Positions 6,148 to 12,198 of a DNA stretch of 14,991 nt are shown here, one piece after another. Every line of letters starts with the position of its first letter. Within the stretch, counting starts at the first letter, position 1. The position numbers and the translations under genes were made by a program. The notes below the pieces were generated by a model that saw nothing but the letters and a program-made list of their open reading frames with translations, was not told the origin of the DNA and did not search any database. This DNA comes from DASVCZ01 sp036381335. Lineage in GTDB: Bacteria; Patescibacteriota; Microgenomatia; UBA1400; PJMF01. Location of the stretch: contig DASVCZ010000062.1 of assembly GCA_036381335.1 (NCBI GenBank), positions 1-14,991 of the forward strand. Direction: 5' to 3'.

Positions 6148-6633
6148 TTACGCCGGAATACTGGCTACGTGCGAGCTGCCGATAATATCGACTTCTTCTA
6201 AAATTTCATGAGGGGAGTACTTACTCAAATCAACTCCTTCTTTGTAGGCCGTAAGTAAGCCGGTAATGATTCGTCGTAAACGTAACGCATCGTCTTTCCA
6301 TAAATAATTAACATCAGGCGGGTTTTGTTCTTGAAATCGCACCTCCAACGACAAACTCCCAAATAATAGGTTAGTTGAAACAGTCACCGTTACCAGATCT
6401 TTAATCAAAATAGGAAACACTTGCTTAGAAAAGAAGAAAGGCCGGTAGACGATGTCAACACTACTCAAAGAGACTACCACTTCATCGGGAAAAAGGGTAA
6501 AGGGAAAAACGGTACTGGCTCGCCACAAAATAGTATTGGCTTCGTTATTAATGTCATGCAGGCTAGGTGGTTTTCTTTGAGTCAGCACCAGTTGAGGCGC
6601 ATCAATATTTTGACTCTGCATTGGGTCGATCAT
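6148..6633 (-). CDS. Conserved hypothetical protein with a bacterial PH-like domain
   Basis: Soluble protein of 161 aa. The central part, about 40-110, alternates beta strands in the style of bacterial PH-like domains: TVFPFTLFPDEVVVSLSSVDIVYRPFFFSKQVFPILIKDLVTVTVSTNLLFGSLSLEVRF. The C-terminal part is helical (WKDDALRLRRIITGLLTAYKEGVDL). A longer frame runs to an ATG at 6780, but that would overlap the divergent kinase start by 23 nt. The ATG at 6633 instead has TACAAT exactly 6 nt upstream, so I take 6633 as the start of a leaderless message. The domain assignment rests on strand pattern only, and no ligand or partner is known. It is divergent from the kinase gene. Confidence 0.6.
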   Translation of the reverse strand: MIDPMQSQNIDAPQLVLTQRKPPSLHDINNEANTILWRASTVFPFTLFPDEVVVSLSSVDIVYRPFFFSKQVFPILIKDLVTVTVSTNLLFGSLSLEVRFQEQNPPDVNYLWKDDALRLRRIITGLLTAYKEGVDLSKYSPHEILEEVDIIGSSHVASIPA

Positions 6634-6639
6634 GTTTTT

Positions 6640-6645
6640 ATTGTA
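6640..6645 (-). promoter_or_regulatory. -10 box placing transcription on the ATG at 6633
   Basis: TACAAT on the minus strand, then 6 nt (AAAAAC), then ATG. No good -35 lies 16-18 nt upstream and there is no Shine-Dalgarno. The spacing matches the other leaderless candidates in this window. Confidence 0.55.
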
Positions 6646-6757
6646 GGAGTAGATTCGCACAGGTGGGGTCGCAGGTATGTAAGACTCGAGTAAGAAAAGC
6701 CTGTTTCCCAAAGCTAGTAGTGTATACTCGATTACACATAGTATTACTTGAGGTTTT

Positions 6758-7903
6758 ATGCCACTTAGCCACTTTCTCAAAAGATTACAGTTTCAACAAT
6801 TTGCGGACAATTCTAATGAGTATCTGTTTGATGTCATTAATCTCCTGGCCGAAGGCATCATTGTCACCGACCCTAAGGGTGTAGTTATTTTTTGTAATAA
6901 AAAAGCGCCTAAAATTCTGCACCGGACTGAGCAGAGCATCATTAACCAGCCGATGAGTGAGTTGCTGAAGAAAGCCTTTGTGCCTAAAACGAAGCTCTAT
7001 AGTGTGACCGCTCCTCCTTCAGCTCACAAGCAACCCTTCGGTCATTTTTTTGAAAAACATATTCTCCAACAAAGAAAGGCTCTGATTGAACAAGATATTG
7101 TGTACCAAGGTCGTCACCAAGAATATGTGTTGGCCACCAATATTCGGCCCGTCTTTGACGAAGATAATGAACTGGAAGTGGTCATTGTCTCTTTTAGAGA
7201 TGTGACTAAGAGAAGAGAGAACCAGGAAAATCAAGTGCGTTTTGCCCGGATCATGGGGCATGAACTAAAACATCCTTTGGCTAGCATTAAGGCCTACATC
7301 CATTTTTTGCGGAAGCTGTCTGCCCCGGGAAATGCACGAATCCATTCGTATCTGGACAAAACTGATCAACAAGTCAATATTTTGGTCAAAATGATCAACG
7401 ACTTGCTCGATATTTCCAAAATTTCTGCTAATCGCTTAGCCATTACTTTACAAGTCAAAAACGTGAGCGAGTTAGTAGTTACTACCGTCAACGATTTGAA
7501 ACCGGTTCACCGTTCGCACACGCTCAAGTGTAAAAGTGAAGCTGGCTTGCTGGCGGAAATTGATGAAATGCGCGTGCGCCAGGTAATTACCAATTTAGTT
7601 TCGAATGCGGTTAAGTATTCTCCCGAAGGGGAAGAGATTAACGTCACCGTCAGCGCTAAAAATAATCGGGTGCTGATTAGTGTCAGTGACAAAGGGCCCG
7701 GCATCGATGAAAAAAAGTTAAAGCGGATTTTTGAACCGTATCAACGCGTTATTTCCAAGGATAATCGACATGTGAAAGGATTGGGCTTGGGACTGTATAT
7801 TGCCAGAAGTATTATTGATAAGCATGGAGGTAAGATTTATGCCACAAATAATCCGGAAGGAGGGTCAAAGTTTACAATAGAATTACCCCTCGTCAAGGAG
7901 TAA
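6758..7903 (+). CDS. PAS-domain sensor histidine kinase (cytoplasmic)
   Basis: Sensor kinase of 381 aa with no transmembrane segment. An N-terminal PAS domain spans roughly residues 20-150 (LLAEGIIVTDPKGVVIFCNKKAPKIL at the start, VVIVSFRDVTKRRE at the end). The HisKA domain follows with phospho-acceptor His168 in GHELKHPLASIKAYI. The HATPase_c domain shows the N box (NLVSNAVKYSPEG, Asn283), the G1 box (DKGPGIDEKKL, Asp311) and the G2 box (GLGLGLYIARSI near 341-352). All catalytic motifs are intact. It autophosphorylates and should pass phosphate to the receiver protein encoded 45 nt downstream. Start: ATG 6758 with GAGG 4 nt upstream. Possible -10 boxes are TATACT (6723-6728) and TAGTAT (6739-6744). 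The signal is unknown; a cytosolic PAS suggests an internal cue. Confidence 0.92.
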   Translation: MPLSHFLKRLQFQQFADNSNEYLFDVINLLAEGIIVTDPKGVVIFCNKKAPKILHRTEQSIINQPMSELLKKAFVPKTKLYSVTAPPSAHKQPFGHFFEKHILQQRKALIEQDIVYQGRHQEYVLATNIRPVFDEDNELEVVIVSFRDVTKRRENQENQVRFARIMGHELKHPLASIKAYIHFLRKLSAPGNARIHSYLDKTDQQVNILVKMINDLLDISKISANRLAITLQVKNVSELVVTTVNDLKPVHRSHTLKCKSEAGLLAEIDEMRVRQVITNLVSNAVKYSPEGEEINVTVSAKNNRVLISVSDKGPGIDEKKLKRIFEPYQRVISKDNRHVKGLGLGLYIARSIIDKHGGKIYATNNPEGGSKFTIELPLVKE

Positions 7904-7932
7904 CTATTACCTAATTTTTACAAAATATTTGT

Positions 7933-7938
7933 TACAAT
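7933..7938 (+). promoter_or_regulatory. -10 box of the response regulator gene
   Basis: TACAAT followed by 10 nt and the ATG at 7949. A start of transcription about 7 nt downstream leaves a leader of only 3-4 nt. No -35 match is clear and there is no Shine-Dalgarno. The regulator may therefore be transcribed independently of the kinase. Confidence 0.5.
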
Positions 7939-7948
7939 TTCCTCGCTT

Positions 7949-8305
7949 ATGGCAAAAAAGGTCTTTATTGTTGAAGATGATGGCGACCTGTCACTGATGC
8001 TCCAGATGCTCCTCGAAGAAGAAGGATACCACGTCATTACCAGCAATTATCCTGACACCCAAGAAATTTTGGCGCAGAAACCAGACCTGTTGCTAGTAGA
8101 CCTTTGGTTCGGGGAAGAAAAAGAAGGTGAACAGCTGGTGCGGGAATTGAAGTCTCACCTTGATGGAACCTTACCTATTATTATGATGTCTTCGGACCAT
8201 GAAATTGTGGAGATTGTCAGAGAAACTCGAGCCGAAGCCTACTTAATTAAACCCTTCGATATAGAAATTTTTTTGAAAAAGGTGAAGTCTTTAGTCGCTT
8301 CGTAG
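7949..8305 (+). CDS. Receiver-only response regulator
   Basis: A CheY-like single REC domain of 118 aa with nothing after it. The acidic pocket is Glu9-Asp10-Asp11 in FIVEDDGDL, the phospho-acceptor is Asp51 in LLLVDLWFG, Ser81 or Ser82 (IIMMSSDHE) takes the conserved Thr/Ser place, and Lys101 is in LIKPFD. All key residues are present, so it should be phosphorylated, most likely by the kinase just upstream. With no DNA-binding or enzymatic output it must act by protein contact, as CheY or Spo0F do, or as a phosphate relay. The partner is not in the window. Confidence 0.92.
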   Translation: MAKKVFIVEDDGDLSLMLQMLLEEEGYHVITSNYPDTQEILAQKPDLLLVDLWFGEEKEGEQLVRELKSHLDGTLPIIMMSSDHEIVEIVRETRAEAYLIKPFDIEIFLKKVKSLVAS

Positions 8306-8320
8306 TATCTGAGTTTAATA

Positions 8321-8575
8321 TTAGAGATTTTGATAGCAGTTTAAGATTAACTGCCGGAGGTGAGTCAATTGGGTATCCTCATTAACAGTAGGTTCGGGCA
8401 AAAGATCCAGTACGGTCTCTAACTCGTCGCTAGTGACTTCAATGGCTACGTTTTCAGCAGTCTCAGTTTGTGCGGCCGCCATTTTTTCTCGGAAGGCAGT
8501 AAGTTCCGAATCTGAAATAAACGTCTGAAGCCAAGAAAGTGAGACTTTAGGTAGGTGAAGCATGCCGCGTTTCAT
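8321..8575 (-). CDS. Small hypothetical protein
   Basis: A frame of 84 aa without a recognised family. It has a basic N-terminus (MKRGMLHLPKVSLSWLQTFI), then an acidic, helix-forming middle (DSELTAFREKMAAAQTETAENVAIEVTSDELETVLDLLPE) and a short helical end. There is no signal peptide or TM segment. Support for a real gene is mainly the promoter: TTGACT, 16 nt and TATGAT on the minus strand, about 13 nt before the ATG, so the leader is about 6 nt with no Shine-Dalgarno. It is convergent with the response regulator (15-nt gap) and divergent from the DsbA-like gene. Confidence 0.6.
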   Translation of the reverse strand: MKRGMLHLPKVSLSWLQTFISDSELTAFREKMAAAQTETAENVAIEVTSDELETVLDLLPEPTVNEDTQLTHLRQLILNCYQNL

Positions 8576-8588
8576 ATAGTTTTAGGAT

Positions 8589-8631
8589 ATCATAAATCTT
8601 GTCTTGCCGAAGTCAAAATGGTAGATATAAT
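8589..8631. promoter_or_regulatory. Overlapping divergent promoters
   Basis: Minus strand: TTGACT (8611-8616), 16-nt spacer, TATGAT (8589-8594), serving the gene that starts at 8575. Plus strand: TTGCCG (8604-8609), 16-nt spacer, TATAAT (8626-8631), serving the DsbA-like gene. The two footprints overlap, so only one polymerase could bind at a time. Confidence 0.65.
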
Positions 8632-8646
8632 GAAGCGAGAAGTAGT

Positions 8647-8678
8647 TAAGTGACTAAGTCACTAAGTAGCTAAGTAAT
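8647..8678 (+). repeat. Four 8-nt tandem repeats in the DsbA-like gene leader
   Basis: TAAGTGAC, TAAGTCAC, TAAGTAGC and TAAGTAAT follow one another without gaps. GTGAC-TAA-GTCAC (8650-8662) forms a small hairpin. AGTAAT (8673-8678) pairs with ATTACT (8683-8688) around a GCGT loop. All of it lies between the predicted transcription start near 8638 and the ribosome binding site. Confidence 0.6.
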
Positions 8679-8705
8679 GCGTATTACTTTTAATGAAGGA
8701 GAACA

Positions 8706-9524
8706 ATGGCTCGTACAAAAACCGTATCAACCACTGCTCCCACTCCGGTGGAGGCAAGAAATCCGTATTCATTTCAAAGTTTCGTTGATTTCGTGAATAA
8801 TAATTTTGTGATGCTGTTGCTGGCAGGCTTATTTTTTATAGGTGGGTTTGCTATTGGTTCTCTCTGGACCGAAAATCAATTACTTAAAAGTGGGACTCGT
8901 CCCACGGCGGCTGCGCCCACGGCTCCTGGTGTGCCAGCGGCTCCAACCGAGCCTCAAGGCCCCACCGCTGACCAATTAGCGGCTTTACCTGAAGTCAGTA
9001 GTGATGATCACATTCGCGGCAACGCCAATGCCAAGGTGATCTTAGTGGAATATTCCGATTATGAATGTCCGTTCTGTGCTCGCTTCCACCCCACCATGCA
9101 ACAAGTGATGGAGGAGTTTGGAGATGAAGTGGCTTGGGTTTACCGTCACTATCCATTACCGTTCCATCCTAATGCTCAAAAAGCCGCTGAAGCGGGCGAG
9201 TGTGTAGCCGAGCTGGGTGGCGAAGAGGCATTTTGGAACTACACCGATGCGGTGGTCAAAACAACAGAAACTGCCGGTCAATTATCAGCTGAAGCCATTA
9301 AAACAGCAGCTACTGGCGCTGGAGTGAGCGAGGCAGCCTTTACCGAATGTTTGGACAGTGGCCGGATGGCGGCTATTGTTCAAGAACATATGGATAAGGG
9401 AGCGGCGGCTGGTGTCTCTGGGACTCCTGGCACCTTCATCGTGGTTGATGGGGAGGCTAAGGAATTAATTCCTGGGGCCTTACCGTTCGCTCAGGTGCAG
9501 CCGATGATTCAGAATTACTTGTAA
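8706..9524 (+). CDS. Membrane-anchored DsbA/thioredoxin-like disulfide oxidoreductase
   Basis: Protein of 272 aa. The N-terminal tail (about 30 residues) is cytoplasmic, followed by one TM helix at about 34-54 (FVMLLLAGLFFIGGFAIGSLW), then a Pro/Ala/Thr-rich linker (about 60-90), then an extracytoplasmic thioredoxin-fold domain of the Thioredoxin_4/DSBA type. The active site is Cys121-Pro-Phe-Cys124 in YSDYECPFCARFHP, and the cis-Pro loop is GVSGTPGTFIV. Two further cysteines (in AGECVAEL and FTECLDSG) may form a structural disulfide, as in related Gram-positive proteins. Likely role: forming or shuffling disulfides in exported proteins. No VKOR or DsbB partner is nearby. It has a strong Shine-Dalgarno (GAAGGAG), in contrast to many neighbours, and a leader of about 70 nt. 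Confidence 0.9.
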   Translation: MARTKTVSTTAPTPVEARNPYSFQSFVDFVNNNFVMLLLAGLFFIGGFAIGSLWTENQLLKSGTRPTAAAPTAPGVPAAPTEPQGPTADQLAALPEVSSDDHIRGNANAKVILVEYSDYECPFCARFHPTMQQVMEEFGDEVAWVYRHYPLPFHPNAQKAAEAGECVAELGGEEAFWNYTDAVVKTTETAGQLSAEAIKTAATGAGVSEAAFTECLDSGRMAAIVQEHMDKGAAAGVSGTPGTFIVVDGEAKELIPGALPFAQVQPMIQNYL

Positions 9525-9582
9525 ATTGCACTTAGTCTTTCGTCGTCAGTCATTAGATGACAGACATTAGAACAAAAAAATG

Positions 9583-9610
9583 AAGCCTCGTGGGAAACTG
9601 CGGGGCTTTT
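9583..9610 (+). terminator. Intrinsic terminator after the DsbA-like gene
   Basis: AAGCCTCG (9583-9590) pairs with CGGGGCTT (9601-9608) around a 10-nt loop, including one U-G pair that is valid on the plus strand only, and is followed by TTTT. Seven A at 9574-9580 would supply a U-run on the minus strand, so it may also stop transcription of the peptidase gene ending at 9666. Confidence 0.8.
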
Positions 9611-9649
9611 GGGTTCTATAGAAATCGATTTGTTGCGGGTAAGGATTAA

Positions 9650-9665
9650 TAGAGGATGTGGAGAT
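9650..9665. repeat. Boundary repeat b1 (partial copy)
   Basis: GAGGATGTGG lies 4 nt from the minus-strand stop codon of the peptidase gene. The same 10 nt at the same 4-nt distance lies beside the stop of the methyltransferase gene (b2). Similarity beyond those 10 nt is weak. Confidence 0.45.
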
Positions 9666-10304
9666 CTATTTACTCAACGCAGTTATCCAAGGTTCGCCTG
9701 TCAATATATAGTTAGCAAATGACTCCGTATTTCTGGTACCTTGACGATGAGGGAAGTACGGATCAATTACTTTAAATGCGCCTAATTGGTCATCATAGCC
9801 AATGATCAGTAATGCATGCTTATCATAATCAGCTACTACTACCTTGTCTTTGCTAACTTCTTGCTTAATTAACATTATCAGTTCATCGACTGATAAACCT
9901 TGTGTTCCTATCACCATGGAATTAAATTCTAGCCCTGTTGGTCCATGTTGGTTTTGCTTAAGCCTATCAAGTAATACAGAAGTTGACACTGCCATGACGG
10001 TTAGTTGGTCTTGGCCAAATTGTCTGGTAGTAAACATGTCAGCGTTTTCAGTATTAAAAGTACTTTGGAAAGCATTAGCTTGTTGGAAATTAATCAAACC
10101 AAGATGAATTAGTCCATTCAGAACTGAAGTCGGCAAACAACTGTGTAAGCCCTGCTGCTCCTTTATTTGCGTCAGATAGTCGTGGCTTACTCCTCTTACC
10201 TCATAAGATACCGGTAACTGGACACCATCCTCTAGGTACTGATGGGGATCAGGGTATTTATCGTCGGAACCGACCGCTTTAAAACCTGTGATTTCTTGGG
10301 TCAT
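9666..10304 (-). CDS. C39-like papain-fold cysteine peptidase
   Basis: Protein of 212 aa with the catalytic layout of the Peptidase_C39-like group. Gln50/Gln51 and Cys56 are in KEQQGLHSCLPTSVLNGL, His163 is in DYDKHALLIIGYDD and Asp181 is in FKVIDPYF, matching the Cys-His-Asp/Asn order. No signal peptide, TM segment or ABC-transporter part is present, so it is a cytosolic stand-alone domain. Substrate unknown. I start it at 10304, not at the ATG 24 nt upstream, because TATAAT (10311-10316, minus) ends exactly 6 nt before this ATG; the upstream ATG would lie inside the promoter. It has cassette-like boundary repeats on both sides and lies between the DsbA-like gene and the methyltransferase gene. 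Transglutaminase or other papain-fold activity cannot be excluded. Confidence 0.7.
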   Translation of the reverse strand: MTQEITGFKAVGSDDKYPDPHQYLEDGVQLPVSYEVRGVSHDYLTQIKEQQGLHSCLPTSVLNGLIHLGLINFQQANAFQSTFNTENADMFTTRQFGQDQLTVMAVSTSVLLDRLKQNQHGPTGLEFNSMVIGTQGLSVDELIMLIKQEVSKDKVVVADYDKHALLIIGYDDQLGAFKVIDPYFPHRQGTRNTESFANYILTGEPWITALSK

Positions 10305-10310
10305 ATAGAG

Positions 10311-10316
10311 ATTATA
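10311..10316 (-). promoter_or_regulatory. -10 box placing transcription on the ATG at 10304
   Basis: A perfect TATAAT on the minus strand, then CTCTAT, then ATG. No Shine-Dalgarno and no strong -35. Transcription should begin at the A of the start codon. Confidence 0.65.
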
Positions 10317-10382
10317 GCTTAGGTTCAAACTTCTACTTAGCTCTACTCTGTTTTAAAGACTGTCACTCGAGTAAAATTGTTT

Positions 10383-10409
10383 TGCAGGGACTGGTGGAGG
10401 ATGTGGGAA
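10383..10409. repeat. Boundary repeat b2
   Basis: TGCAGGGACTGGTGGAGGAT (10383-10402) recurs with one extra G at 11008-11028. The following GTGG extends the match to b1. It sits between the methyltransferase stop and the peptidase promoter region on the minus strand. Confidence 0.7.
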
Positions 10410-10410
10410 A

Positions 10411-10983
10411 CTACCTAGACTCTCCCTTTTTAAAACCTATCCATATGCCAGTGGATTCGAAGATCGCTTGAAAATGTTTTTGCATTTCTGTTAAGTTAGG
10501 TGCAGAGGTAAGAACTACATACCCTTCTGGTTTAGTAATACGATCAATCTCACTCAATAAAATAGGCCATTCTTCAGGTTCAATTGACTCATCAGCTCCA
10601 AAAACTGTGATTAACCCAAAAGATGATGACTCTAGACGAGGCAATATGTTAAATACATCACCATGGAGATAATTAATCTGAGAGTTAGACTTGAGATTGG
10701 GATTGTAGTCAATTGCAGTTATTTGTTGTTCTGTTGGGGGTAGCAACTCGAGCAACTCCTTTTCTGCTACTGCCTCACCAGCAAATAAAGCTAAGAATGG
10801 TCCCTTAAGAGCGGGAGCCTTTAGCTCTGTACTTGCTACTTTTTCACCCAAAGTGACTTCAAATGCATCAATAATAGTCTCACCTAAAGTAGTATGAGCA
10901 TTTACCCTTGGATAACGATCTCCAGTGTGTTCTTCGGGATTATAAAAGCGTATTTTCTGTGAGTTTCGTTCAGATTGAAGCAT
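10411..10983 (-). CDS. SAM-dependent methyltransferase-like protein with degenerate motif I
   Basis: Protein of 190 aa that appears to have a class I (Rossmann) methyltransferase core. A first strand and loop (GPFLALFAGEAVAEKEL, 61-77) stands where the GxGxG motif I should be but lacks its glycines. Asp92 in ITAIDYNP fits the ribose-binding acidic residue, HGDVF (107-111) fits motif II and FGLITVFGA is the next strand. ITKPEGYVVLTSA (149-161) resembles the late conserved strand. The weak motif I leaves SAM binding uncertain. Substrate unknown. TATAAT (10991-10996, minus) lies 7 nt before the ATG with no Shine-Dalgarno, so the message is probably leaderless. It carries the boundary repeat at both ends, like the peptidase gene beside it. 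Confidence 0.6.
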   Translation of the reverse strand: MLQSERNSQKIRFYNPEEHTGDRYPRVNAHTTLGETIIDAFEVTLGEKVASTELKAPALKGPFLALFAGEAVAEKELLELLPPTEQQITAIDYNPNLKSNSQINYLHGDVFNILPRLESSSFGLITVFGADESIEPEEWPILLSEIDRITKPEGYVVLTSAPNLTEMQKHFQAIFESTGIWIGFKKGESR

Positions 10984-10990
10984 ACTTAAT

Positions 10991-10996
10991 ATTATA
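10991..10996 (-). promoter_or_regulatory. -10 box placing transcription on the ATG at 10983
   Basis: A perfect TATAAT on the minus strand, 7 nt from the ATG. No Shine-Dalgarno lies between. Boundary repeat b3 begins about 12 nt further upstream. Confidence 0.65.
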
Positions 10997-11007
10997 TCAA
11001 CATCATC

Positions 11008-11028
11008 TGCAGGGGACTGGTGGAGGAT
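11008..11028. repeat. Boundary repeat b3
   Basis: TGCAGGGGACTGGTGGAGGAT matches b2 with a single added G. It lies directly upstream of the methyltransferase promoter. On the minus strand it contains ATCCTCCACCA, which resembles a tRNA acceptor end with CCA, but no tRNA is present. Confidence 0.7.
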
Positions 11029-11036
11029 TCGTCTAG

Positions 11037-11061
11037 GGGTAGTATAAAAAGTATACTACCC
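11037..11061. promoter_or_regulatory. 10-bp perfect hairpin or operator-like palindrome
   Basis: GGGTAGTATA (11037-11046) and TATACTACCC (11052-11061) pair perfectly around AAAAG. There is no U-run, so it is not a standard terminator. Both arms contain TATACT when read outward. It lies between the cassette boundary and the promoter of the next plus-strand gene. Confidence 0.55.
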
Positions 11062-11103
11062 TGAGCTATGAAGTATCATTCACTTTCTTCAATGTAGCCA
11101 ACT

Positions 11104-11132
11104 TTGCGCCCTGCTAATTTTCCCGGTATACT
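11104..11132 (+). promoter_or_regulatory. Promoter of the anchored coiled-coil protein
   Basis: TTGCGC (11104-11109), 17-nt spacer, TATACT (11127-11132), then 6 nt and the ATG at 11139. No Shine-Dalgarno is present, so transcription should start on the ATG. Confidence 0.65.
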
Positions 11133-11138
11133 GAAGTA

Positions 11139-11840
11139 ATGCCTGCTTTTCGTCAGTCTTTAATTTGGTTTCTCTTTTTCTTTATAGCTCTTAATATCGT
11201 GGGGTTGTGGTTTTTTCAGCTTTCTGGTCGCCGAGAGTCGACTGAGCCAACTTCGGTCACAATTTCTTCGCCAGCGCCTTCAATCATTCCTAGCTCCACA
11301 CCCAGTCCGGTCAGCACTTCAAACTCTGAAGTGTCACAACTTAATAAAACAGTCACCGCCTTACAAGCTCAACTGGCGCAAGTAATTGAGCGAGTCACAA
11401 CGTTAGAGGAAGCCGCCACCACTATCAACTCCACTCCCACCGAAAAAACTACTGTTATCTACATCTCTCCCAGCCCGACATCAGCTACCAAAGAATTTGT
11501 CGTCTATCTGGGCGCGGGCTCAACCTTTAGTAAAGACTGGACAGAAATCAGTGCTACCACCTTTACATTTGAACCCAGCAATTATCCCAAAGTCAAAAGT
11601 ATTACCTTTGAAGCGGGGTTATCGATTCAAGGTGGAGAGGCTCGGGCCAGGTTAAAAAATAAAACTACTGGGAATTCACTTGTCGAAACTGAAGTTATGC
11701 ATAATACTGGCACCAGCACTTGGAAGTGGGCTTCGTTTGCTCCGCCAAGTACCGGTACCACCTACGTGGTGGAACTTAAATCCAGCAGCGGTGAAAAAGC
11801 CAACCTCGATGGAGCGCGGCTGAAGATTGTGACGTACTAA
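11139..11840 (+). CDS. Membrane-anchored surface protein with coiled coil and beta-rich C-terminal domain
   Basis: Protein of 233 aa, family not recognised. TM anchor at about 8-27 (LIWFLFFFIALNIVGLWFF), a Ser/Thr/Pro-rich linker (about 33-66), a heptad-rich coiled coil (SQLNKTVTALQAQLAQVIERVTTLEEA, about 67-93) and a second Ser/Thr/Pro linker. The C-terminal domain (about 119-233) is predicted to be all beta, with many alternating strands (FVVYLGAGSTFSKDWTEI, KSITFEAGLSIQGGEARARL, TYVVELKSSSGEKANLDGARLKIVTY) in the manner of jelly-roll or adhesin modules. It is likely an oligomeric surface protein, with the beta domain held away from the membrane. A clear promoter lies directly on the start codon. 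Confidence 0.72.
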   Translation: MPAFRQSLIWFLFFFIALNIVGLWFFQLSGRRESTEPTSVTISSPAPSIIPSSTPSPVSTSNSEVSQLNKTVTALQAQLAQVIERVTTLEEAATTINSTPTEKTTVIYISPSPTSATKEFVVYLGAGSTFSKDWTEISATTFTFEPSNYPKVKSITFEAGLSIQGGEARARLKNKTTGNSLVETEVMHNTGTSTWKWASFAPPSTGTTYVVELKSSSGEKANLDGARLKIVTY

Positions 11841-11907
11841 TGTTTCTTGTCTAACTCTTACCTCTTCTTTGAACTTCTGTCACCTCGCACTGTCACCATA
11901 CAGGCAT

Positions 11908-12198
11908 ATGGCCCAACAACTCAGTGACTATCTCCAAAAAAGTAATGCCGGCAACGACCCAGATGACCAAGTTTATCTGGAGGATGAACAAGATACCGAA
12001 GAAGCAACGGGAGTTATTAGCGGCGAGCGGACCATGAGTGGCACCACCCCAGTGCCGACGTCTGACGATAACGTGCTCGATTCTGCTCAAGATGCTGGCC
12101 TTTATACCGAAGCCGACGAAGAAAATCCCCACGAATTAAATGTAGCCCAAGAAATTGACGAAGCCGAAGTTGCCTTTAGAGATGAGCAACCTCAATGA
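11908..12198 (+). CDS. Small acidic hypothetical protein
   Basis: Protein of 96 aa, strongly acidic and probably largely disordered (DPDDQVYLEDEQDTEEATG, DEENPHELNVAQEIDEAEVAFRDE). The block VISGERTMSGTTPVPTSDDNVLD is the only non-repetitive part. There is faint similarity in style to DUF5709-like acidic proteins, which I would not press. The frame is open upstream to a TTG at 11869, but the ATG at 11908 begins the compositionally uniform part and is preferred. No Shine-Dalgarno is visible. The 3' end overlaps prmC on the other strand by 23 nt, so the two convergent messages would be complementary at their ends. Confidence 0.6.
   Translation: MAQQLSDYLQKSNAGNDPDDQVYLEDEQDTEEATGVISGERTMSGTTPVPTSDDNVLDSAQDAGLYTEADEENPHELNVAQEIDEAEVAFRDEQPQ

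Noticed and set aside
6634..6780. N-terminal extension of the PH-like protein to an ATG at 6780
   Set aside because: It would overlap the kinase start. TACAAT lies exactly 6 nt before the ATG at 6633, and the extension has no family-like features.
11021..11061. tRNA gene starting GGAGGAT
   Set aside because: Only a 5'-half-like stretch exists. The D-stem has a mismatch and no anticodon arm, T-arm or complementary acceptor end follows.
11893..12132. Minus-strand frame opposite the acidic protein gene
   Set aside because: It has a hydrophobic composition expected from the complement of an acidic coding region. There is no ribosome binding site or promoter.
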